The translations under genes and the position numbers were made by a program. Positions 33,425 to 39,628 of a stretch of DNA of 39,628 nucleotides are shown in pieces (the stretch's first letter is position 1; each line of letters opens with the position of its first letter). The notes under the pieces were generated by a model. The model saw only the letters and a list, made by a program, of their open reading frames with translations. It was not told the DNA's origin and searched no databases. Source of the DNA: Ruminococcus flavefaciens (GTDB taxonomy: Bacteria > Bacillota > Clostridia > Oscillospirales > Ruminococcaceae); the NCBI GenBank assembly GCA_002373775.1, contig DFJW01000002.1, positions 1 to 39,628 on the forward strand, in the 5' to 3' direction.

Positions 33425-34900
33425 ATGAAAAATCAGGTATTCAATCCATTCCTTCCGCTGTGGGAGTACATCCCCGACGGCGAACCTCACATATTCGGCG
33501 ACAGAGTATACCTTTACGGTTCTCACGACAAGGAGGGCGGCAGCACATTCTGTATGGGGAATTATACAGTGTGGTCCGCACCTGTCAGCGACCTTTCAGA
33601 CTGGCGCTGTGAGGGAGACATCTACCGCGCAGAACAGGATCCCGACTTCAGCAGTGAAAGGCCTTATATGTACGCTCCCGACGCAGTGCGCGGAAATGAC
33701 GGGAAGTACTATCTCTATTACTGCCTTTCCGGCAACTACGGTTTCGGCGGCTACTACGGTCCTATAAGCGTTGCCGTCTGTGATACTCCTGCCGGAAAGT
33801 ACGAGTATCTCGGATACGTCCGCTACAAGGACGGCACGCCCATGAAGAAGTACGTCTGTTTCGATCCCTGCGCTTTCAACGATAACGGAACTATCCGCAT
33901 CTACTACGGCACACAGTATCAGAACGAGACAAACGATATCCTCGCGGCAGATAACGATAAAATGGCTGACATAATGAAACGCTACGACAAGTCCCGTGAG
34001 GAGATACTGGCAACTCCCGACAATGTGAACGGTCCGGCAATGGTAGTGCTGGAAGACGATATGCTCACTGTAAAGGAAGACGCCAGGCATATCATCCCCT
34101 ATGAAGCTGATTTCGGAGGCCACGAATTCTTCGAAGCAAGTTCCATGCGCAAGGTGGGCAGCAAGTACTACTTCATCTATTCTTCACAGAAGAACCACGA
34201 ACTGTGCTATGCGGTCAGTGACTATCCGGACAGGGACTTCCGGTTCATGGGGACTCTCGTTTCCAACGGCGACGTCGGCGTGAACGGAGTTACCGACGAA
34301 AACAGGATGAATATGACCGGAACTACTCACGGCAGCATCATCGAGATAAACGGTCAGTGGTACGTTTTCTATCACAGGCTCACACATAAATCCGATTACA
34401 GCCGTCAGGCATGCGCTGAAAAGATAAGCATCGCACCGGACGGTTCCATAAAGCAGGCTGAGCTCACTTCATGCGGTCTCAACGACGGTCCGCTGAAAGG
34501 CGAGGGAAAGTACCCGGCAGTCATCGCCTGCAATATAACCAACGGGCATATGCCTCACGGTTCAAACAAGATTTTTTCTGACAGTTTCCCGAATGTGAAC
34601 AATACAGGCGACGAGAGATACATCGCAGAAATAAGCGGCGGCACACTCGTCGGCTACCGCTACTTCTCGCTTGCCGGTGCAGGCGGAGTGACACTTGAGC
34701 TGCGCGGCAGTTTTTCCGGCACAGCGGATATCTACACAGAAAAGGACGGTATTCCGGCAGGTCATGCTGTCATAGAGCCTTCCGGTGACTGGAAAACAGT
34801 CACCGCTGAGATATCCGTACCGGACGGCACTTATCCTCTGTTCATCGTGTTCAGAGGAGAAGGCAGCGCCGATATGCTCACAGTGGGATTTACAGGCTGA
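33425..34900 (+). CDS. Glycoside hydrolase family 43, cytoplasmic
   Basis: A 491-residue five-bladed-propeller glycosidase. The three expected carboxylates can be seen: the base Asp in IPDGEPHIF near the N-terminus, the pKa-tuning Asp in YAPDAV, and the acid Glu in HEFFEASSM. A C-terminal beta-sandwich (about 385-491) resembles a CBM6-like module. It has no signal peptide, so it should act on imported oligosaccharides, typically as a beta-xylosidase or arabinofuranosidase; the specificity is not readable. The ATG at 33425 follows GGGGG by 6 nt; an ATG at 33413 is an alternative that adds four residues. It lies 80 nt after glmM and 46 nt before the cohesin-like lipoprotein gene. Confidence 0.88.
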   Translation: MKNQVFNPFLPLWEYIPDGEPHIFGDRVYLYGSHDKEGGSTFCMGNYTVWSAPVSDLSDWRCEGDIYRAEQDPDFSSERPYMYAPDAVRGNDGKYYLYYCLSGNYGFGGYYGPISVAVCDTPAGKYEYLGYVRYKDGTPMKKYVCFDPCAFNDNGTIRIYYGTQYQNETNDILAADNDKMADIMKRYDKSREEILATPDNVNGPAMVVLEDDMLTVKEDARHIIPYEADFGGHEFFEASSMRKVGSKYYFIYSSQKNHELCYAVSDYPDRDFRFMGTLVSNGDVGVNGVTDENRMNMTGTTHGSIIEINGQWYVFYHRLTHKSDYSRQACAEKISIAPDGSIKQAELTSCGLNDGPLKGEGKYPAVIACNITNGHMPHGSNKIFSDSFPNVNNTGDERYIAEISGGTLVGYRYFSLAGAGGVTLELRGSFSGTADIYTEKDGIPAGHAVIEPSGDWKTVTAEISVPDGTYPLFIVFRGEGSADMLTVGFTG

Positions 34901-34946
34901 AACAGGCAGCCTCAGGGGATATGTCAATGAACAGGAGAGATATTGA

Positions 34947-35591
34947 ATGATGAGAAAAGCAGCTCTGCTGCTGGCGTTTATGACAGCGGCAGTCTCAGTA
35001 ACAGGATGCAGCAGCAAGGACAGCAAGTCCGGTGTCTCTGTGAATACCAGCAGCACCGCAGCTGAACCTGCGAGCGGCAGTTCTTCTGCCCCGCTGCTCA
35101 GCGGTCCGCTTCTGAAGCTGAGCAGTGCCAATGTAAGGCCGGGCGAAACAGCTGAGATAACCCTTTCCGTGGCAAAAACAGGCGGTTGGAACATGTGCGG
35201 TCTCCACATCGTGTATCCGGATGCGCTGGAAGTGCCGATAGCCTCAGAGGGCAAGTACATCAAATACAAGGACGGCGACGTGCTCTGGAACGCACAGGGC
35301 AGAGTGGCACAGCACTGCACGAAGGATATGGCGGAAAAGCTGGGCGGTCCGGGAAGTGATGCTATCTTCTTTACCACCTATTTTGACGGTGATTCCGGCG
35401 AAGACGGCGATATAGCCACCTTCTATTTCAATGTCCCTGCTGATGCAGCCCCCGGAACGGTATATCCGCTGGAGTTCAAATTCCATTCCAGCGACGCAGT
35501 ATCGGATATGTTCATACAGACCGGCAACGATCCGGCGTACATGGACTACGCTATATCAAACTGGCAGGGCGGAACGATAACAGTTGAATAA
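34947..35591 (+). CDS. Lipoprotein with a single cohesin-like module
   Basis: A 214-residue lipoprotein. The lipobox VTGC gives Cys21, a Ser/Ala linker spans about 22-50, and the rest (about 53-214) reads as one cohesin: KLSSANVRPGETAEITLSV at the start, GLHIVYPDALEV in the middle, and GGTITVE at the end match the beta-sandwich pattern of cohesins (GDTVTVPV, ftlsYDpsvLeV, nGsItV). Cohesins bind dockerins; a membrane-anchored single cohesin could tether a dockerin protein to the cell. It lies between an intracellular GH43 and a dockerin-bearing GH10 gene. AGGAGAG precedes the ATG-ATG start. The cohesin call rests on pattern and context and needs a structure or profile search. Confidence 0.65.
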   Translation: MMRKAALLLAFMTAAVSVTGCSSKDSKSGVSVNTSSTAAEPASGSSSAPLLSGPLLKLSSANVRPGETAEITLSVAKTGGWNMCGLHIVYPDALEVPIASEGKYIKYKDGDVLWNAQGRVAQHCTKDMAEKLGGPGSDAIFFTTYFDGDSGEDGDIATFYFNVPADAAPGTVYPLEFKFHSSDAVSDMFIQTGNDPAYMDYAISNWQGGTITVE

Positions 35592-35599
35592 AATGCAAG

Positions 35600-35632
35600 T
35601 CAGCTGCTCCATAATGGGGCAGCTGATTTTAT
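35600..35632 (+). terminator. Terminator after the cohesin-like lipoprotein gene
   Basis: TCAGCTGCTCC pairs with GGGGCAGCTGA (11 bp with one G-U, 5-nt loop), followed by TTTTATTG. Confidence 0.85.
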
Positions 35633-35647
35633 TGCTTTTGACGGCGG

Positions 35648-35701
35648 CGCAATATTTAGCAAATTCCGCTGAATAGATATTACTATTTGCCAAATATTGC
35701 G
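35648..35701 (+). repeat. 17-bp inverted repeat upstream of the GH10 promoter
   Basis: CGCAATATTTAGCAAAT (35648-35664) and ATTTGCCAAATATTGCG (35685-35701) are inverted copies with one mismatch and a 20-bp spacer. They end 18 bp before the -35 box. No T tract follows, so this is not a terminator; a regulator site is more likely. Confidence 0.7.
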
Positions 35702-35719
35702 GAATTTATACTGATTGCA

Positions 35720-35748
35720 TTGACAATATTGGGCGATTGTGCTAAAAT
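35720..35748 (+). promoter_or_regulatory. Sigma-A promoter of the GH10 xylanase gene
   Basis: TTGACA (35720-35725), 17-bp spacer, TAAAAT (35743-35748). The leader to the ATG is about 28 nt. Confidence 0.85.
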
Positions 35749-35782
35749 ATAGTCACAATAAAATTTTGGGAGGAACACTAAA

Positions 35783-37789
35783 ATGAAAGGCAAAACTCTT
35801 CAGAAGCTGCTTTGTGCATCCCTGAGTGCAGTTATGGTTTGCACCTCAGCAGCTTCAGCGGCTTTCGCCGTACCCTCAACATCCCTCGATGCTGCTGCTT
35901 CAACAACAGCAGCAGATACCACCGGAAACGTTATCTACTCCACAAGCTTTGAGGACGATGACGTTTCAAAATTCTCAAACAGAGGCGAGAACGACACCAC
36001 TGAGCTCTCCACCACCACAGAATTCCATGTGACCGGTGAAAAGGCTCTCCTCGCTTCCGGACGTTCCAAGGACTGGAACGGTCCCGCCTTCCGTCTCGAC
36101 GAACTCTGCAAACCCTACACAGAGTACTACATCAGCATGAAGCTGAAAGGCAGATACTACACCAATGCTACAGTCAGCTTCCAGTTCGATAACGCTGACG
36201 GCGAGACTCAGTACCGCAACCTCGTCCAGAACCTCAACGGCAGCGACTGGATATCCGTTGACAACGTAAAGGTAAGCTTCACAGACGAAATGACCAACGT
36301 TTTCGTTTACGTTGAAGGCGGTCAGGATGATATCCTCATCGACGATTTCAGCGTTGTTGAAGTTCCGGCAGTTGAGATCGAAAAGGACCTCGTTTCCGTA
36401 AGAGAAGCATACGGCGATGCTTTCATCGTTGGTACTGCTATCACTGCTGACAACCTCTCATCCAAGTCATTCATGTCCCTCGTTGAAAAGCACTTCGGCG
36501 GAAGCATCACTGTCGGAAATGAGATGAAGCCCGATTCCGTACTCAACCATAAGGCTTGCCTCGCATACGTTGAAGAGACCGGCGACGACACAGTTCCCCA
36601 GATCTCCTTCTCAAAGGCTAAGGGCATCCTCAATTACTGTGACAAGAACAATATCCCGATGCGTATCCACACTCTCGTATGGCACAGCCAGACTCCGGAC
36701 TGGTTCTTCAAGGAAGGCTTTGCTGACGACGGAGAATGGGTATCCAAGGAAAAGATGATAAAGAGAATGGAGAACTACATCAAGGCTTACTTTGAGACTC
36801 TCACATCTCTCTACCCCGATATCAACTTCTATGCCTGCGACGTTGTAAACGAAGCATGGCTCGAAAACGGTCAGCCCCGTGAACCCGGCGAACAGGGTGA
36901 ACGCGGCAGCGCTAAGTCTGCATGGGTGCAGGTATTCGGCGACAACTCCTTCATCGAGTACGCTTTCACTTTCGCAAGAAAGTATGCTCCGGCAGGATGC
37001 AAACTCTACTACAACGACTATAACGAATTCATGGATCAGAAGCAGGCTGCTATCCTCAACATGCTCTCTGAACTCCAGGCTAAGGGCCTTGTAGACGGTA
37101 TGGGCATGCAGTCACACCTCGATGCAAGAGACAGCATGTCAACAGCATTCCCGACTATCAGCATGCTCGACAAGGCTATAAAGAAGTACGTTGACACAGG
37201 TCTCGATCTCCAGGTAACCGAGCTTGACGTAAGAGTTCCCGAGAATTCCGACAAGAATTACTTTGATCTCCAGCAGGAGTACTACAAGGGCGTTTTCGAT
37301 ACCTATTACAAGTACAAGGACAACATCTCAGCAGTTATCTTCTGGGGCGTTACTGATGCTGAAAGCTGGTACTGGAAGCAGCAGCCTCTCCTCTTCGGCG
37401 GAGACTATATGGCTAAGCCTGCTTACTACGGCGTAGTTGAGGGACGCACTCCCACATCTATCACAACTACATCCACTACAACAACCACCTCAACTACCAC
37501 TACTACAACAACTACTACAGCTCCTGTAGATAATCCGGATATCGGCGACGCTAATGAAGATTCACAGGTAAATATGGCTGACGCTGTACTCATCATGCAG
37601 TACCTCGCCAACCCTGACGTTTACGGCGTAGGCAAGCCCGACGGCATCACAAAGAAGGGCCTCGACAATGCAGACGTTTGCATGAGAGGTGACGGCGTGA
37701 CCAATGCTGACGCAAGCGCTATCCAGGAATACAAGCTGGGACTCATCGAAAAGCTCCCCTTTGATCCGCCTGTCCCCCTCGATATCTGA
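35783..37789 (+). CDS. Cellulosomal xylanase: CBM22-GH10-dockerin
   Basis: A 668-residue secreted xylanase. It has a signal peptide (about 1-29), a CBM22-like xylan-binding module (about 48-195), a GH10 barrel (about 205-555) with acid/base Glu357 in DVVNEAW and nucleophile Glu480 in VTELDVRV, a Thr linker (about 560-580) and a dockerin (about 587-660) with a short Pro-rich tail. GH10 enzymes cut beta-1,4-xylan with retention. In the first dockerin calcium loop the usual Cys-Asp pair reads Glu-Asp (DANEDSQVN). GGGAGGA precedes the ATG. It is a single-gene unit with a strong promoter, an inverted repeat upstream and a terminator. The family call is firm. Confidence 0.96.
   Translation: MKGKTLQKLLCASLSAVMVCTSAASAAFAVPSTSLDAAASTTAADTTGNVIYSTSFEDDDVSKFSNRGENDTTELSTTTEFHVTGEKALLASGRSKDWNGPAFRLDELCKPYTEYYISMKLKGRYYTNATVSFQFDNADGETQYRNLVQNLNGSDWISVDNVKVSFTDEMTNVFVYVEGGQDDILIDDFSVVEVPAVEIEKDLVSVREAYGDAFIVGTAITADNLSSKSFMSLVEKHFGGSITVGNEMKPDSVLNHKACLAYVEETGDDTVPQISFSKAKGILNYCDKNNIPMRIHTLVWHSQTPDWFFKEGFADDGEWVSKEKMIKRMENYIKAYFETLTSLYPDINFYACDVVNEAWLENGQPREPGEQGERGSAKSAWVQVFGDNSFIEYAFTFARKYAPAGCKLYYNDYNEFMDQKQAAILNMLSELQAKGLVDGMGMQSHLDARDSMSTAFPTISMLDKAIKKYVDTGLDLQVTELDVRVPENSDKNYFDLQQEYYKGVFDTYYKYKDNISAVIFWGVTDAESWYWKQQPLLFGGDYMAKPAYYGVVEGRTPTSITTTSTTTTTSTTTTTTTTTAPVDNPDIGDANEDSQVNMADAVLIMQYLANPDVYGVGKPDGITKKGLDNADVCMRGDGVTNADASAIQEYKLGLIEKLPFDPPVPLDI
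37459..37523 (+). repeat. Thr-codon repeat encoding the GH10-dockerin linker
   Basis: ACA/ACT/ACC codon repeats encode about 20 Thr/Ser residues between catalytic domain and dockerin, the same linker style as in both GH9 genes. Confidence 0.8.
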
Positions 37790-37820
37790 TCCCCTTAAAC
37801 GATAAGTGTAGTTCATTGAT

Positions 37821-37853
37821 AAAAGCCCCGGGCACTGCGCCCGAGGCTTTTTT
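37821..37853 (+). terminator. Terminator of the GH10 gene
   Basis: AAGCCCCGGGC pairs with GCCCGAGGCTT (one mismatch, 5-nt loop), followed by a run of T. Confidence 0.9.
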
Positions 37854-37863
37854 CGCATCTGTC

Positions 37864-37892
37864 TTGCCATTTCCGTTATTCTGTGTTATACT
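37864..37892 (+). promoter_or_regulatory. Sigma-A promoter of dcd
   Basis: TTGCCA (37864-37869), 17-bp spacer, TATACT (37887-37892), about 22 nt before the dcd start codon. Confidence 0.75.
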
Positions 37893-37920
37893 ATATTTAT
37901 CTTTTTTCCGGAGGTAAAAT

Positions 37921-38460
37921 ATGATCCTTTCAGACAAAACCATAAAAAGAATGCTTGACGAAAGATCACTTGTGATCGAACCTCTCACAGATGAGCAGAT
38001 ACAGCCTGCCAGCGTCGATATAAGACTTGGCAATACATTCAGCATAGTCGGCGATACTCCGTCCGGTATAATCACACTCGGCAGCAGGATCGAATACACC
38101 ACTATCACTACCGACACCTACCTGATACTGCCCGGTCAGTTCGTTCTTGCGACTACTATGGAATACTTCGAACTTCCCGACGACCTCACGGCTTTCGTAG
38201 AGGGCAGAAGTTCCCTCGGACGCATGGGACTCTTCATCCAGAATGCAGGCTGGGTGGATCCCGGATTCAAAGGCGAGATCACCCTTGAACTCTTCAACGC
38301 CAACAGATGCGCTATCGAACTCAAAGCCGGCAGAAGAGTAGGTCAGCTGGTCTTCGCAAAAATGGACGACCACGCCCTTAATCCCTATAACGGAAAGTAT
38401 CAGGGACAAAAAGGCGCTACCGGTTCCCGCGTCTTCCTTGACACCGATAACGACACCTGA
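37921..38460 (+). CDS. dcd: dCTP deaminase
   Basis: A 179-residue homotrimeric enzyme of the dUTPase fold that deaminates dCTP to dUTP on the way to dTTP. The N-terminus ([12 protein letters not shown] and [11 protein letters not shown]) and the core ([33 protein letters not shown]) match Dcd, with the catalytic Glu in GFKGEITLE. The short length leaves open whether it also hydrolyses dUTP, as some Dcd-Dut proteins do. GGAGG lies 6 nt before the ATG. It is a single-gene unit with its own promoter and a shared terminator. Confidence 0.94.
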   Translation: MILSDKTIKRMLDERSLVIEPLTDEQIQPASVDIRLGNTFSIVGDTPSGIITLGSRIEYTTITTDTYLILPGQFVLATTMEYFELPDDLTAFVEGRSSLGRMGLFIQNAGWVDPGFKGEITLELFNANRCAIELKAGRRVGQLVFAKMDDHALNPYNGKYQGQKGATGSRVFLDTDNDT

Positions 38461-38530
38461 GCCATTGTCACGTCCGGACGCATATGCAGTCTGACACATT
38501 TTATCGCAGAAAATGGCATATATAATATTA

Positions 38531-38565
38531 TCCCCCGTATGCGGTGCATTCGGGGGAAATTTTTA
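38531..38565. terminator. Terminator between dcd and the convergent dockerin gene
   Basis: CCCCCG and ATGC pair with GCAT and CGGGGG around a 3-nt loop. Rightwards it is followed by AAATTTTTAT, a good terminator for dcd; leftwards by ATAATATTATAT, a weaker one for the dockerin gene. Confidence 0.75.
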
Positions 38566-38603
38566 TACCTGTAAGACCTCAGCGGATCTCATCGGACGTC
38601 CGG

Positions 38604-39628
38604 TCATTTGAGATAAGATACGGGAAGGGCGTCGACGAGACCAAGCTTATACTCCTGTATAGCGCTGGCGTCGGAATTTGTAACGCCGTCGCCGTTATCG
38701 TATACATCAGCGTTCAGGCGTCCGCGGTCAGTAATGCCGTCGGGCTTGTTCAGACCGTATGTATCGGGATTTGCGAGATACTGCATAACAAGCACAGCAT
38801 CAGCCATATTCACCTCATTATCGCAGTTTGCATCTCCCCAGAGGATATCATCCTGCGAGCTGGTATCTTCGGAAGAAGGCTGTGTAGGATCTTCAGCGAT
38901 CTCTTCCTTTTCGGAATAAGTCTCAGCCGGTGCAGATGCAGCGCCGTAGAATACGCGGACAAAGTCCACAGAGCCCTTGAACGGAGATGTTCCGCCGCCT
39001 ATGCGGTACATGCCTTCGCCGTAGCCGAGAGCATCTGCGATATCTGAGGGATCGAGAGTTATGCTGCCCTCTGCGGCAGCAGTGTCGTTCACGATGAGCT
39101 GACCTTTATCGCCGTCGAGGATGAATCTCACTTTAGTCCACTCGCCGGGGACAACGGCATTTTCAGCGGTGAGCTTCTGCTCGTTGTCACCTGTTTTAAG
39201 CACGGCATTGAGCGAATTCCCCTCACCTATGGAAAGTTCAAGGCGGTCATCGCTGTCTCCGAGATACAGTATGCTTTCTCCGCTGCCGGATGCCTTCCTG
39301 CTGAGGAATGAGAGCTGTATCTCTATGTCGTCGGTATAGAGAACGCCCTTGTCTATCTCCGCATAGGATGCGCCGTCGAATGTGAGTACGCCGTTGGCTG
39401 AAGTCCGGGATGCCTCCCACTGTGCTCCCACATTCACGCCGTAAGTCGATGTATATCTGTCTGCAAAGCTGAGTGAGCTGTCGCCGTCAAAATCGTAGGC
39501 ATACATGAGCTTATCGGTATACGGACGCTTATCCGCGTAGGACTGAGCACTTGTCCAGCCGTAGGAAGTGCCCTTGGTGAATTTGATATTGTTATCGGAA
39601 TAAAGGTCGCCGTCACCGATGCCCTGCT
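38604..39628 (-). CDS. LamG-dockerin protein, N-terminus beyond window
   Basis: The C-terminal 341 residues of a secreted dockerin protein; the frame is open to the right edge, so the ATG at 39506 is internal and the start lies outside. The visible part has the end of an unknown domain (KGTSYGWTSAQSYADKRPYT, about 15-50), a LamG/concanavalin-like sandwich (about 75-240; VLTFDGASYAEIDKG to GSVDFVRVFYG), a short acidic linker and a dockerin (about 267-341) almost identical to that of the first GH9 gene (RLNADVYDNGDGVTNSDASA is shared). Unlike the other three dockerin genes, its linker is Ser/Asp/Glu-rich, not poly-Thr. The missing N-terminus may hold an enzyme; the family cannot be told. Confidence 0.85.
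   Translation of the reverse strand, partial: QGIGDGDLYSDNNIKFTKGTSYGWTSAQSYADKRPYTDKLMYAYDFDGDSSLSFADRYTSTYGVNVGAQWEASRTSANGVLTFDGASYAEIDKGVLYTDDIEIQLSFLSRKASGSGESILYLGDSDDRLELSIGEGNSLNAVLKTGDNEQKLTAENAVVPGEWTKVRFILDGDKGQLIVNDTAAAEGSITLDPSDIADALGYGEGMYRIGGGTSPFKGSVDFVRVFYGAASAPAETYSEKEEIAEDPTQPSSEDTSSQDDILWGDANCDNEVNMADAVLVMQYLANPDTYGLNKPDGITDRGRLNADVYDNGDGVTNSDASAIQEYKLGLVDALPVSYLK

Noticed and set aside
1..39628. Prophage, insertion sequence, integron or tRNA/rRNA gene
   Set aside because: No transposase, integrase, terminal repeats, or RNA-gene signature was found on either strand.

Overview
The window looks like a chromosome segment from a fibre-degrading Ruminococcus (Bacillota, Oscillospiraceae), most like the R. 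flavefaciens group. Three complete plant-wall enzyme genes or dockerin proteins and one partial one end in the same type of dockerin after Thr-rich linkers (GH9, GH9, GH10, and a LamG protein). A small lipoprotein that reads as a single cohesin lies next to the GH10 gene. Promoters are clean sigma-A types, mostly with 17-bp spacers, and ribosome binding sites are strong (AAGGAGG-like). The species is inferred; no rRNA or tRNA gene is present to confirm it.

Layout. 1-1291 (minus): start of the S10 operon (rpsJ, then rplC running off the left edge), with a perfect promoter and a ~450-nt leader that contains an intrinsic terminator. 1335-2809 (minus): an ECF sigma factor and an overlapping single-pass membrane protein, probably its anti-sigma factor. 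2955-15120 (minus): one compact eight-gene operon: a 981-aa solute-binding protein with a large extra N-terminal half, a MalF/MalG-type permease pair, an NHL-propeller/TPR membrane protein, a Yip1-like membrane protein, a 951-aa secreted DUF5696-like protein, and a second MalF/MalG-type pair. There is no ATPase gene. Its promoter is followed by a leader whose P1-type helix and terminator hairpin are mutually exclusive, which looks like a riboswitch or other RNA switch of unrecognised class. This operon and its leader are the best candidates for an undescribed system.

15467-18714 (plus): an ABC-2 exporter pair and an alpha/beta hydrolase. 18804-22245 (minus): secG, rnr and a lipoprotein, with a terminator between secG and rnr. 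22325-23202 (plus): a regulator with an N-terminal AraC-type HTH and a C-terminal GGDEF domain. 23330-24974 (minus): a lipoprotein with WG-like repeats. 25149-30032 (minus): two separately transcribed GH9 cellulosomal cellulases. 30285-33345 (plus): aspartokinase and phosphoglucosamine mutase. 33425-35591 (plus): an intracellular GH43 enzyme and the cohesin-like lipoprotein. 35648-37853 (plus): a CBM22-GH10-dockerin xylanase behind a 17-bp inverted repeat. 37864-38565 (plus): dcd. 38604-39628 (minus): the C-terminal part of a LamG-dockerin protein cut by the right edge.

How the parts may fit (inference). Secreted GH9 and GH10 enzymes attach through dockerins to cohesin scaffolds and cut cellulose and xylan. 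Oligosaccharides enter through sugar ABC permeases such as those of the eight-gene operon, and a cytoplasmic GH43 can trim xylo- or arabino-oligosaccharides. Different candidate operators before the GH9, GH10, AraC-GGDEF and sigma genes suggest that each unit is controlled separately.
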